DNA of 64,000 bases from CALISC01 sp963542545 (GTDB taxonomy: Bacteria; Bacillota_I; Bacilli_A; Acholeplasmatales; Acholeplasmataceae): positions 1 through 64,000 of the forward strand of contig CAUTWO010000001.1 in the NCBI GenBank assembly GCA_963542545.1, given 5' to 3'. The position numbers and the translations under genes were made by a program. The notes beneath the pieces are model-generated. The model was given only the letters and a program-made list of their open reading frames with translations, did no database searches and was not told where the DNA came from. Shown here one piece after another: positions 1 through 8,675 of the stretch. Positions within the stretch are counted from its first letter, which is position 1. Each line of letters starts with the position of its first letter.

Positions 1-156
1 TAGTCTAAAGAAAAAGGGGGGTCTTTTTTCCTTTACAAGTTCATTAAGCCCTGTTTTATTGAGTCTTTCTGTGGCTTCAGTATTGGTTAAACCAAACTCA
101 AGGTTAGTGTTTAAATTTTCTTTAATTTCTTCAATAGGTTTTAAAAAGTCTTCCAT
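1..156 (-). CDS. P-type cation-transporting ATPase, N-terminal fragment cut by window edge
   Basis: Only the first 52 residues are in the window; the gene continues beyond base 1. The start is an ATG at 154-156 with a strong ribosome binding site (AAAGGAG) at about 161-167. The translated fragment contains GLTNTEATERLN followed by NEL, the typical cation ATPase N-terminal domain pattern (GLT..EA..RL...G.NEL) of calcium- or magnesium-type P-type ATPases. These pump cations across the cytoplasmic membrane using a phospho-aspartate intermediate. The catalytic and membrane parts are not visible, so the ion cannot be named. Confidence 0.75.
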   Translation of the reverse strand, partial: MEDFLKPIEEIKENLNTNLEFGLTNTEATERLNKTGLNELVKEKRPPFFFRL

Positions 157-368
157 ATGACTCCTTTTTTTACTTAAATGTTATATACTTTGTGAGTTTT
201 TTAGAGATGCTAGACTTACAAAGACAACGAAAGTTTATAGAGTTTTTATAGTGATAATTTAAAAATATAAAAAATGCTATAAATTGAGGTGTTCCCATTT
301 ACTGGGCCGTTTTTTTACAAACCGATTGTATCAAGCACCAATCCTAAAAAGTTTAAGTTTTTATTTTT
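157..368. other. AT-rich intergenic stretch, no gene seen
   Basis: This is most of the 319-base gap between the ATPase start and the lipoprotein gene. It must hold the minus-strand promoter of the ATPase, but no convincing -35/-10 pair stands out; a TATAAC-like box lies shortly upstream of the ribosome binding site. A weak CCCA/TGGG hairpin followed by seven T lies at about 293-316 on the plus strand. I see no open frame or RNA family here. Confidence 0.4.
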
Positions 369-419
369 ATAAAAAAACTACCAAAAATGAAGTGATACTT
401 CATTAGCATTTGGTAGTTT
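369..419 (-). terminator. Intrinsic terminator of the lipoprotein gene
   Basis: An outer 11-bp stem (375-385 with 409-419) and an inner 8-bp stem (386-393 with 397-404, loop GAT) form one long hairpin with a 4-base bulge. Read on the minus strand it is followed by a run of seven T. It lies 57 bases after the lipoprotein stop codon, as expected for a factor-independent terminator. Confidence 0.8.
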
Positions 420-475
420 AATAGTTTCGGTTTTGAAAAGTAATTGAATAATTTTATGTCTATGTAAATAATTGC

Positions 476-2074
476 TTATCTTTCAGACATAACTTTCAGT
501 TCAGTAAGTAGTTTAACCAAATCTTTATAAATTTTGGCGTCTTGCCCGTCTTGCGGGTCTTTAAGGTACTTACCAATTTGATAAAGTTGACGGTAGTTTT
601 CAATAGTTCCGGTTTTTGCTCCAAAAACTTGGCCATAAACTAATGAAAAAATACTACTAATTGCGGGATGGATGTTAGCGCCGTCTTTTGAAATAAAGTC
701 AACTAAGTATCTAGACCATTTAGAGACTGCTTCGTATAAGACTTTGCCACCACCTGGTTTTAACTCAGTAGTGTAAGATTTATTTCCAACTCTTAAGATT
801 AAGCCTAAAATAAACTCATGAATATTTTGAAATGCTTTAACATTATCTTGATATTGTTGAAAGGCTTTGGCTTTATCTGCTTTATCTTGAATTTTATCTA
901 AATCTTTTTGGGCAAAGTTATGAAAAAACTTGCCAATTGAGTCAAACACAGCTTTAAGTGCGTCTTGAATTTTTTCTTGTTTAAGTTGTTTTTGAACTGC
1001 TAAAACTGACTTATTTAAAGCGTTTTGCGCTGCTTTGAAATTAGCAATTTCTGTGTCAATTTTGCTTTGTTCTACTACTTTGCCAGCACTAATTTGGTCT
1101 TTTAAGTTGCTTAGTTTGCTTTGACTTAACTTTAAAGCGTAGATGCTTTTTCCAAGTTCTACAAAACTTGGAAAAAGTGCAGCAATATCTTGCCAAGCAC
1201 CAAGGTTTGGTAGTTTTGGAAACAAGGCTTGCACTTGTTTTAAAAGCAAGTCGATTGACTTTTGGTTAAGTTCGCTTTTAATAAAATCAATTACTTGTTT
1301 TTTATATGCTAAATCTTCCCTGCCATCTTTTTTGAAAACAAAATTATCTTCAATTAGTTTAGCAATACCATCTGCTGTTAGCAGGCTAAGTAGTTTTGAG
1401 AAATCGAAACTTTGTAGTTTAGGTGTAGATTGTTTTAAGGCTTTTTGAATTGTGTTGTAAAGGTCAATGTAGTTTTCAAGAAGACCTGGGTTTTCTAAAG
1501 TTAGTTTTTCTGGTAAAACAAACTCACCTTTTTCGTTTTTAAATTGAGAAAGAAGTTTGCCAAATATACCATCACTCGGAAGTTCACCATCTTTGATTTT
1601 GTCAAAACCAAGTTTAGAAATTTGACTTTCAATTAACTTAATAACGGTGCTTAGAACTGGGACTTTTTCATAAATTTCTTTGGCTTTAGCAGTAAACTCG
1701 GCTTTTTTTAAAGTTTGTTCAAGTTGCTGATATTGAGCAAGTTTAACATTGTCTAGTTTAGCAACAGTAAAAGAAAAACTATGTGTAAGTTCGCCAGCAG
1801 TAGCGGTTAACTCAACTTCGGTGTCTTTAGTTTGACGATAAACTTGCACTTCAAGTCCTGATAACTGAGCAGCTTGTTTGCCTTTAGTGATTTCGTAGCT
1901 AATTAAGACATCACCTAACTTAGCGGGTAGTGTGAAGTTAGTTTCAACTCGACCACTTGGCACCGCAATCTTACTTAAATCTAGAGTGTCTGTTGGTTTT
2001 TTGGGTTCTTTTTTACAAGACGCTACTAAAAAAGCAGATAAAACTAGGGTAATTAAAAATAATATTTTTTTCAT
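476..2074 (-). CDS. Helical surface lipoprotein of unknown function
   Basis: The 532-residue product starts with a lipoprotein signal peptide (MKKILFLI...) and a lipobox LVASC with the lipidated Cys at residue 20, followed by a charged tether (KKEPKK). Residues about 35-115 read as a beta-rich Ig-like module with alternating hydrophobic residues. The rest is mainly long helices rich in Lys, Leu and Gln, compatible with an all-helical ectodomain. It should be diacylated by Lgt, which is encoded in this window, and exposed outside. The ribosome binding site AAAGGAG precedes the ATG and a terminator follows, so it is probably monocistronic. I do not recognise a family. Confidence 0.75.
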   Translation of the reverse strand: MKKILFLITLVLSAFLVASCKKEPKKPTDTLDLSKIAVPSGRVETNFTLPAKLGDVLISYEITKGKQAAQLSGLEVQVYRQTKDTEVELTATAGELTHSFSFTVAKLDNVKLAQYQQLEQTLKKAEFTAKAKEIYEKVPVLSTVIKLIESQISKLGFDKIKDGELPSDGIFGKLLSQFKNEKGEFVLPEKLTLENPGLLENYIDLYNTIQKALKQSTPKLQSFDFSKLLSLLTADGIAKLIEDNFVFKKDGREDLAYKKQVIDFIKSELNQKSIDLLLKQVQALFPKLPNLGAWQDIAALFPSFVELGKSIYALKLSQSKLSNLKDQISAGKVVEQSKIDTEIANFKAAQNALNKSVLAVQKQLKQEKIQDALKAVFDSIGKFFHNFAQKDLDKIQDKADKAKAFQQYQDNVKAFQNIHEFILGLILRVGNKSYTTELKPGGGKVLYEAVSKWSRYLVDFISKDGANIHPAISSIFSLVYGQVFGAKTGTIENYRQLYQIGKYLKDPQDGQDAKIYKDLVKLLTELKVMSER

Positions 2075-2134
2075 AATTTTGCTCTCCTTTGTTGTTTCAA
2101 TATAGGTTAATATGTGAATTTGTGTTCACCAATA

Positions 2135-3940
2135 TTATACATCAGCTGGATTTTGGGCAGGTTCCACTTTTTCAATATAACGGCATTTTGGGAAACCTGT
2201 GCAACCTTTGAAAAACCCATATACAGATTTTCTTAAAATCAGCGGTTTTCCACATTTTGGACAAGGCTCGTCTAGAATTTGGGCAAATTTCTTAGAAGGC
2301 ATTTTTTCTTCCGCCACTACTAAAGTTTCCATAAAATCATGGTAAAACTTAGTTAAAAACTCAACCTTATTGATATCAGCGTGCGCGATTTCATCTAACT
2401 CTGTCTCCATTTTAGAGGTGTATGCGGGATCCATTAGTTTAACAAAGTACTGATCAAAAGAAGAGACTAAATCAAAGGCCAGGTCAGTTGGAATAAACTG
2501 GCGTTTTTCAACGTTAATATAAACTCGGCTTTTTAGAGTTTCAATAATTTGAGCGTAGGTTGAAGGACGACCAATTCCAAGTTCTTCCATTTTTTTAATC
2601 AAAGAACCTTCGTTGTACCTAGCCGGTGGCTGGGTTTGCTTCTCTTCACTTTGTAGTTTAGCGTCTATTTCTTCGCCTAACTTAAAGATAGGCAGAACTC
2701 TGTCTTCAATTTTTTCGTCCAAAATACGATGCCCTTTAAATTGACACACGCTTTCGTGTGCCTGAAATAGATGCCCATTTTTTGCTAAAGTTACAGTTTT
2801 GTTTTTAAAAACAGCAGCAGCTAAATTTGCAGCCAACGCTCGGTTGTAAATTAACGTGTAGATTTTAAGTTGCTCAGGAGTTAAAAAACTAGCCATGTTT
2901 TTGGGAGTGTTGTAAACTGAAACTGGGCGAATCGCCTCGTGTGCGTCTTGAGCTGAGGCTTGGTTTTTCTTTACAGGATAAACTCCAAGATAAGCACTAC
3001 CATAGGATTTTTCAATGTAGTCTTTAGCATCTTGAATAAAAGCCCCAGACACTCTAGTTGAGTCTGTTCGCATGTAGGTAATTAAACCAGTTAGTCCACT
3101 AGTTGTTTCCACACCTTCGTATAGGCTTTGTGCAACCTGCATGGCTTTTTTGGCAGACCAACCTAGTTTATTTGCAACTTCTTGTTGAAAAGAAGAAGTG
3201 GTGTGTGCTGGTTTTGGATAAGTTTTAGTCTCGCTTTCCTGAATGTCTTTAACTAAATAAAGCGGAGTTGCTTCTCGCTCTACTTTTTCTTTAATTTCCT
3301 TAGTAACTTCGTGTTTTTTAACAGAAATATAGGGAGCTTCAAAACCGTTTCCTACTAATTTTAAGTCAAAGTAAGTCTCCGGCACAAACGCTTTAATTTC
3401 TTTTTCACGAAGTACAATTAGTTTTAAAACCACAGTCTGCACGCGGCCGGCTGACTTGCCGCCAATTTTCTGTCTGGCAAGTTTAGATAGTTTAAAGCCA
3501 ATAATTCGGTCAACCATGCGCCTAGATTCTTGTGAGTCTACTAGTTTCATGTCAATTTGTCTAGGCTCATTTAAAGCCTTTTTAACCGATTGCTTTGTGA
3601 TTTCGTTAAAAACTATACGAATTGGCTCGCGTTTATCTAGGCCTAGGACTTCCGCTAAATGCCAAGCAATACTTTCCCCTTCTCTATCGGGGTCAGATGC
3701 TAAATAAACTTTGGCGCCTTTGGCTGCTTTTTTTAAGTCAGCGACAATTTTTCTAGACTTAGTAATTAAAGTGTAAAGTGGTTCAAAATTATTTTCAATG
3801 TCTATGCCGAGCCCACCAGGTCCCGCGATTTTTAAGTCGCGGATGTGTCCTTTTGAAGAAAGAACATTAAAATTATCGGCTAAATAGCCAGAAATTGTTT
3901 TTGCTTTAGTTGGAGATTCAACAATAATTAAGTCTTTCAT
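2135..3940 (-). CDS. topA: DNA topoisomerase I (type IA)
   Basis: Relaxes negative supercoils behind RNA polymerase by cutting one strand through a 5'-phosphotyrosine. The N-terminal Toprim domain shows IIVESPTKAKTI and SDPDREGE; the catalytic tyrosine is Y289 in ITYMRTDSTR. One C-terminal four-Cys zinc ribbon remains (CPKCGKP ... CTGFPKC), so at 601 residues the enzyme is shorter than the usual 650-865 and has lost extra C-terminal modules. The start ATG follows AGAGGT. It lies 31 bases after rbgA and probably shares the lepB-rbgA-topA transcript. Identification is firm. Confidence 0.96.
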   Translation of the reverse strand: MKDLIIVESPTKAKTISGYLADNFNVLSSKGHIRDLKIAGPGGLGIDIENNFEPLYTLITKSRKIVADLKKAAKGAKVYLASDPDREGESIAWHLAEVLGLDKREPIRIVFNEITKQSVKKALNEPRQIDMKLVDSQESRRMVDRIIGFKLSKLARQKIGGKSAGRVQTVVLKLIVLREKEIKAFVPETYFDLKLVGNGFEAPYISVKKHEVTKEIKEKVEREATPLYLVKDIQESETKTYPKPAHTTSSFQQEVANKLGWSAKKAMQVAQSLYEGVETTSGLTGLITYMRTDSTRVSGAFIQDAKDYIEKSYGSAYLGVYPVKKNQASAQDAHEAIRPVSVYNTPKNMASFLTPEQLKIYTLIYNRALAANLAAAVFKNKTVTLAKNGHLFQAHESVCQFKGHRILDEKIEDRVLPIFKLGEEIDAKLQSEEKQTQPPARYNEGSLIKKMEELGIGRPSTYAQIIETLKSRVYINVEKRQFIPTDLAFDLVSSFDQYFVKLMDPAYTSKMETELDEIAHADINKVEFLTKFYHDFMETLVVAEEKMPSKKFAQILDEPCPKCGKPLILRKSVYGFFKGCTGFPKCRYIEKVEPAQNPADV

Positions 3941-3971
3941 TTAAAAACCTCTAAAACAAATAATAACACAA

Positions 3972-4823
3972 TCAGACTTCAATACTTGGCAAATCAAAAT
4001 AAAGTTTGCCAATTTTGCCGTTTTGGATGTCTTTAATTAAAAAAACATATACTCGCTCGTAATCTGGCTCTTTTCCTTTAAGGACAGCCCCAGTTTTTTG
4101 GCAAAGTGAGTCAAGTAGTTCAATTACACTTTTAGTTTCATCAACTCCATATTTATTTTTAAGCAGACCTGGGAAATATTTAGTTATATATTTAAGTGCG
4201 TAGATACAGACTTCGTCCAGTGGCAAAATTTCTTTAGGAATAGAGCCAAGTAATGCTAAGTTTAAAGCCGAGTTTTGCGCAAGTTTTGGCCAAAGTAGTC
4301 CTGGGGTGTCAAATAAATCAAACTCAGGGTTTAGACGGTAAAGCGTAATTAGTCTAGTGACACCTGCTTTGTTTTCTACATTTGCAACTTTTTTTAAAGA
4401 AAAACGGTTGACTAAACTAGACTTGCCAACATTTGGAGTACCAGCAATTAACGCAGTGATTTTGTTATTCTGAATTCCTTTTTTTGCGCGTTTTTCAAAA
4501 ATAGACGGAGCTACGGTTTTTTTAATAAAGTTATGAAGACCGCTAATTCCAGAACCAGTTAGTCCGTTTACTTTAAAAGAAAAGTAGTCTTTTTCTTTTA
4601 AAGTAGATATTGTTTTTTCTAAATGTTTACTTTCTACCAAATCTGTTTTGTTTAACAAAAAAACCACTGGCTTGTTTTGAAATATTTCCGTAAGTTTCGG
4701 ATTGATTGACGAAAAAGGCATTCTGGCATCCAGAACGTGAATTAAGATATCGATGTTTTTCTGAATTTTTTCAATTTCACGAAAAGCCACTGCCATGTGG
4801 CCGGGATACCAGTTGATTTCCAC
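3972..4823 (-). CDS. rbgA: Ribosome biogenesis GTPase A (circularly permuted GTPase)
   Basis: YlqF/RbgA-type GTPase acting in late assembly of the 50S subunit. The motif order is permuted as expected: G4 NKTD at 58-61, G1 GTPNVGKSS at 128-136, G3 DTPG at 172-175. The N-terminus NWYPGHM matches the family start (WFPGHM). The start codon is GTG and shares one base with the upstream lepB stop (TAGTG), so translation is coupled. The stop is TGA, one of the pieces of evidence for the standard code. The C-terminal ANTAR-like helical part is present; 283 residues is normal. Confidence 0.95.
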   Translation of the reverse strand: MEINWYPGHMAVAFREIEKIQKNIDILIHVLDARMPFSSINPKLTEIFQNKPVVFLLNKTDLVESKHLEKTISTLKEKDYFSFKVNGLTGSGISGLHNFIKKTVAPSIFEKRAKKGIQNNKITALIAGTPNVGKSSLVNRFSLKKVANVENKAGVTRLITLYRLNPEFDLFDTPGLLWPKLAQNSALNLALLGSIPKEILPLDEVCIYALKYITKYFPGLLKNKYGVDETKSVIELLDSLCQKTGAVLKGKEPDYERVYVFLIKDIQNGKIGKLYFDLPSIEV

Positions 4824-5590
4824 TAAATCACCTCGCCAATGATTTTTTGCACAAATAAAGTGCCTGATCTTGAGTCTTGAGAATTTCTAAAGTTATCGCC
4901 AAAAAATAAGTAAGTGTTTGGCTTTACTCGGTATTTACCTGGCTCAATTGTTTTATTTAAAGTATATTTTTTAATATTGCTAATTTCGTTTTCTTTAAAC
5001 CTGGTAAAGCCAAGTGGTCTGACTTCATTATTCTCCACTGTTAAGCTCAAATAAGAGATTTCTACAGTGTCTCCAGGCAAAGCGTAGATTCTTTTAATTA
5101 CGTTAAAAGTTTTGCCACTGTTTGTTTTGACCGAAAGTACGTAAACTCTGCCGCGAACTGGCTGAATGCGAAAAGTTTTAATGGCGACTATTTGACCGTC
5201 TTCATAAGTCGGTCGCATTGACGTGCCTGCTACTCTGACTAAAGAAAATAAAATGATAGACAACAGGATAATTAAAAAAGCAATCGCCACAGAAACAGGT
5301 TCAAGCGCTTTTCTTATCCTTTGATACTTAGATAAGTTTAAAGTATTAAAGTAAGTTTTGTTTTTAATTTCTTTAATTTGAAAGTAAATATTTTTTGCGC
5401 AATACGGCAAGTAAAAAATTAAAAAAACTAAACCAACTATAAATTGCGAATTGGTATAATTTTGTTTAATTAAAAATAAAGTTAGTAAGGTAAGCGGTAG
5501 CACAAAAAGAGAAACTAAATTAGTATAAGCAAATAGTTTATGTGCGCGCGTTGCTTGAACTGGGCTAGGTAGGGTATGTTTGATTTCCAT
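4823..5590 (-). CDS. lepB: Signal peptidase I
   Basis: Cleaves Sec signal peptides at the outer face of the membrane. The catalytic serine is S124 in TSMRPT and the general-base lysine K166 in VIKRIYALPGD; box E is GDNFRNSQDSR near 231-241. Three hydrophobic segments (about 20-41, 48-70, 97-120) precede the catalytic domain, more than in the usual one- or two-helix Bacillota enzymes. The lepB-rbgA pairing is the known Bacillota arrangement. Its substrates here would include the secreted protein at 15.1-15.8 kb. Confidence 0.94.
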   Translation of the reverse strand: MEIKHTLPSPVQATRAHKLFAYTNLVSLFVLPLTLLTLFLIKQNYTNSQFIVGLVFLIFYLPYCAKNIYFQIKEIKNKTYFNTLNLSKYQRIRKALEPVSVAIAFLIILLSIILFSLVRVAGTSMRPTYEDGQIVAIKTFRIQPVRGRVYVLSVKTNSGKTFNVIKRIYALPGDTVEISYLSLTVENNEVRPLGFTRFKENEISNIKKYTLNKTIEPGKYRVKPNTYLFFGDNFRNSQDSRSGTLFVQKIIGEVI

Positions 5591-5598
5591 AAGTTAAA

Positions 5599-7848
5599 TT
5601 AAAAGTTTTTCAAAATTTCTTCAAGTCTAACTGAGTTAACTTGGACTTTAGATGGTTTATTTGGACCTTCTGCTGGTGCACAAATTCCAAAACGCACAAA
5701 ATCAGCGACGTATTTTTGAGCAGCGTTAAAACCTACTGCGAAATTTCTTTGAATGGCGTTAATCGACGCACTTTGTTCTTTGACGACAAACCTTGCAATT
5801 TCTTTGAAAAGTGGACCAATTTCGGTAGTTTGTTTTGCGCCAAAGTTACTTGCTAGTTTATCTGAACTAATTTCGGGCTCTTGTCTGGCGTAGTTAGTTT
5901 TAATGTAGTCAATTGCTGAAAACAACTCTTCATCTGAAATATATGCGCCTTGCAGACGAACAACTGTGTCTAGTTCTTTAAAAAGCATATCACCGCGGCC
6001 AAGCAAACGCTCGCATCCTGTTTCGTCAATTATGGTAGATGAGTCTGTGTGGGTTGCGACTTTAAAGCCAATTCTGGTTGGGATATTTGCCTTAATTGTA
6101 CCTTTTACAACATCTGTAGTTGGGCGCTGAGTGGCCACAATTAAGTGAATTCCGGCGGCTCTGGCTTTTTGGGTCAGTCTTTGGATTTTTGCCTCAACTT
6201 CTTGACCGTATTGTACAATCAGCTCTGCCAACTCTTCAATAACTATGACAATATAGGGCATTTTGTCGCCAAAAACTGTCTTGTTTTCCACGCGTGCGTT
6301 GTAGTTTTCAATGTTTTTGCATTTAGCCTCGTCCCAAAATACTTTAAAACGACGATCCATTTCACTAATTGCCCAACTCAAAACAGCTGTTGCTTTCTTA
6401 GGGTCGGTAATTACTTTGGTAAGTAAGTGTGGCAGACCCTCGTAAGGTTTTAGTTCAACAACTTTAGGGTCTATTAAAATTAGTTTTAACTCGTCTGGCG
6501 AGTTTTTTAAAATAAGTGAAGTAATAATGGTGTTTACGCAGACTGACTTACCTGAGTTAGTAGCGCCGGCTATTAATCCGTGCGGCATTTTTGTAATATC
6601 TAGGTTTACGATTTTGCCGTCAATGTCGATACCAAGTGGGACCACTAACTTGTTTTCAGGTGCTCTGAATTCGTTTTCGCGAATTACATTTGAGTAATTT
6701 ACGATTTCTGGGTTGATATTTGGCACCTCAACACCAATGTAAGGTTTACCTGGAATTGGAGTTTGCATACGAATAGAAGTCACAGACAAATTCATTTGCA
6801 GGTTATGAATTAGTGAGTTATAGCGGCTAACATTAGTTTTGCTGTCTGGCTCAATTTCGTATCTAGTTACAGTTGGTCCTTTAATTGAGTTTACAACTTT
6901 ACCTGTAAACCCAAGTTCAACGATAGTGTTGTCAATAATTTTAATTTGCTCAAGCAACCAGTCTGGTTTATCGTTTAGACTTAAATTAGACTTGTGAAAT
7001 AAGTTAAGCGGAACAAAGTATTCGCCTTCCTTTGGTTTTGCTGGTTGGTTTTGCGAGTAAGTCTCTGCTTGAACTGTGGTTTCGCTTGGCGTTGGTGAAA
7101 CTTCTTTAGAGATAGTAGGTTCAATTGATGGACTTTTAGTTGTAGTTTGAGTAAAACGACGCACTGAGTTTAAAATATCGGCGTCTGAGTTTGCAGAATT
7201 AACGCTAACGCTTGGTTTTTGAAACTCACGAAAATTAGTTTGAACTGCGCTTTGTTCTTGAAAGTAAGCGGGTTCTTGAGTTTTAGCCTTAGTAATTTTT
7301 ACTTGGTTGTCTGCAACTCCGGCTGCTTGAAACTCAGCACTACTTTTGAAAGTTTCTGGCTCAAATGTTACGCTGTGGACTTCATCAAGTTGTTTAGAAG
7401 GGTCTTCTACAACCACTTCTACAAAACTAGTTCTAGGTTTTTGCTTGCGAAAAATTGGCGAAATTGTGGTGCCTGTGTTGGTTTTCTCTGGTTTTCTTTG
7501 ACTAGCCTGATAAATTTGCTCTTGACCGTCTGTAGGAATACTTAAGATGTTGTTAAACTCATAATACGCGTTTCCGTATTTATCAATAATTTCGTTTTGT
7601 GTCATTTTTTTGTCAGCCACGCTACGAAAAGCCTCGTATTTTTCCAAGGCATCAAAACCTTCGCCAACTATTGCTTTTGGATTTGAAATGTTTTTAACGT
7701 TTCTACCAGTTCCAGGAGACGCCACTATAGAAGGTGTAAACTCCTCGGCTTCTCTAAGTCCATTTAGCGGGGCAAATTGGTGAATTTTGAATTTTTTAAA
7801 TTGTTGGTTTTTAGTTAGTTTTTTAACTTTTTTTCGCCAGAAACACAT
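5599..7848 (-). CDS. ftsK: FtsK/SpoIIIE-type DNA translocase lacking the membrane domain
   Basis: DNA motor that moves chromosome ends at division. Walker A is GATNSGKS at 428-435 and Walker B is about 528-540 (IVIVIEEL). The C-terminal winged-helix gamma domain, which reads DNA polarity sequences, is about 690-745. Residues 1-280 are a charged, Ser/Thr/Pro/Gln-rich linker with no transmembrane helix, whereas canonical FtsK starts with four helices. The start ATG has AAAGGAG upstream. It lies two bases after a gene for a one-helix membrane protein, which may supply the membrane anchor (inference). Confidence 0.92.
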   Translation of the reverse strand: MCFWRKKVKKLTKNQQFKKFKIHQFAPLNGLREAEEFTPSIVASPGTGRNVKNISNPKAIVGEGFDALEKYEAFRSVADKKMTQNEIIDKYGNAYYEFNNILSIPTDGQEQIYQASQRKPEKTNTGTTISPIFRKQKPRTSFVEVVVEDPSKQLDEVHSVTFEPETFKSSAEFQAAGVADNQVKITKAKTQEPAYFQEQSAVQTNFREFQKPSVSVNSANSDADILNSVRRFTQTTTKSPSIEPTISKEVSPTPSETTVQAETYSQNQPAKPKEGEYFVPLNLFHKSNLSLNDKPDWLLEQIKIIDNTIVELGFTGKVVNSIKGPTVTRYEIEPDSKTNVSRYNSLIHNLQMNLSVTSIRMQTPIPGKPYIGVEVPNINPEIVNYSNVIRENEFRAPENKLVVPLGIDIDGKIVNLDITKMPHGLIAGATNSGKSVCVNTIITSLILKNSPDELKLILIDPKVVELKPYEGLPHLLTKVITDPKKATAVLSWAISEMDRRFKVFWDEAKCKNIENYNARVENKTVFGDKMPYIVIVIEELAELIVQYGQEVEAKIQRLTQKARAAGIHLIVATQRPTTDVVKGTIKANIPTRIGFKVATHTDSSTIIDETGCERLLGRGDMLFKELDTVVRLQGAYISDEELFSAIDYIKTNYARQEPEISSDKLASNFGAKQTTEIGPLFKEIARFVVKEQSASINAIQRNFAVGFNAAQKYVADFVRFGICAPAEGPNKPSKVQVNSVRLEEILKNF

Positions 7849-7850
7849 AA

Positions 7851-8621
7851 TTATTTTGCTCCTTTTTCATTGTTTTGATTAACTTGCTTGTAAAGTTCTT
7901 CAAAAAACTCTTTATCAGTTTCAAAAAACATATCGTTGTTAAACATTTTTTTAGAGTAAATTTTGTAAGTCTCTTCACCGGTAATTTTAATAATTTCGTA
8001 GCCGATTTTATCAAAAATCTTGTCAATCAACTTATCAAAAGTCAAAGTTTTTATCCAATAAAGCGGATTAAAAAGTCTGGTTTTAGAGTAAGCCTTGAGA
8101 GGCGCGGCACCGGCGAGTTTGGAATCGTCAATTTCACTTTTTACTGACCTGAACTGATCAATTCGCTTCAAAGTCAAACCTCTAAATAAACTAAAGATTT
8201 TGGCCGACATCATCTCATCAATTCTAGCAGCCACATAACTTGCAAACAAAATAGTTTCATCAATTGTCAGCTCAAGATATGGTTTTTTTGATTTTGGAAA
8301 GTAAAGCGAAGTAATGTCGTAGGCCAGTTGTTTTGAAAGAGTGTAGGCAAACCCAATTTGTCCTTGTTCTTTTTTAGCAACTTTATCGGTTTTATAGAGT
8401 TGCAAAGTCGCAACAATTGCTCTTTGCACATCGGTTTGCATATCTTTTTTGGCTTTTTTGACGCGAGTTTTTTTGTTTATCGCAATTAAACATGCATAAA
8501 TGTAGAAAAGCAACATCAAAAAGAAACCCAGCGCCACACCGGATAACATCATTAAGATAGAAGAAATTAAATTTTCAGGGGCAAACGCTTTGCCTAAAGT
8601 AAAATAAATTGTTGCCTGCAT
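7851..8621 (-). CDS. One-helix membrane protein upstream of ftsK
   Basis: The 256-residue product has one strong hydrophobic segment at about 20-47 followed by a basic stop-transfer region and a roughly 200-residue cytoplasmic part of mixed helices. I do not recognise a family. It ends two bases before ftsK starts, so the two are co-transcribed. Since that FtsK has no membrane helices, a role as partner or anchor is possible. There is no Shine-Dalgarno sequence before the ATG; a TATAAT box ends seven bases upstream of it, so the mRNA is likely leaderless. Confidence 0.65.
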   Translation of the reverse strand: MQATIYFTLGKAFAPENLISSILMMLSGVALGFFLMLLFYIYACLIAINKKTRVKKAKKDMQTDVQRAIVATLQLYKTDKVAKKEQGQIGFAYTLSKQLAYDITSLYFPKSKKPYLELTIDETILFASYVAARIDEMMSAKIFSLFRGLTLKRIDQFRSVKSEIDDSKLAGAAPLKAYSKTRLFNPLYWIKTLTFDKLIDKIFDKIGYEIIKITGEETYKIYSKKMFNNDMFFETDKEFFEELYKQVNQNNEKGAK

Positions 8622-8628
8622 ACTTTAT

Positions 8629-8638
8629 ATTATATAAT
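8629..8638. promoter_or_regulatory. Overlapping divergent -10 boxes
   Basis: TATAAT occurs on the minus strand at 8629-8634 and on the plus strand at 8633-8638, so the two boxes share bases. The first would start a leaderless transcript into the one-helix membrane protein/ftsK pair. The second would give a leader of about 30 bases for the MFS gene. No good -35 box is seen for either. The overlap implies that the two polymerases cannot occupy both at once. Confidence 0.5.
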
Positions 8639-8675
8639 AGTAAGACGTCTTTTTAAGACATTTTAAAGAAATTAA

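Noticed and set aside
293..316. Small plus-strand transcript with terminator
   Set aside because: The stem is only four base pairs and no promoter or RNA family is recognisable, so the T-run alone is not enough.
1143..1448. Plus-strand open frame inside the lipoprotein gene
   Set aside because: It is antisense to a clear lipoprotein gene, has no ribosome binding site and no recognisable motif; a shadow frame.
7823..8026. Frameshifted link between ftsK and its upstream membrane protein gene
   Set aside because: Both genes have their own starts and stops; ftsK has a strong ribosome binding site, so this is a gene pair, not a broken fusion.
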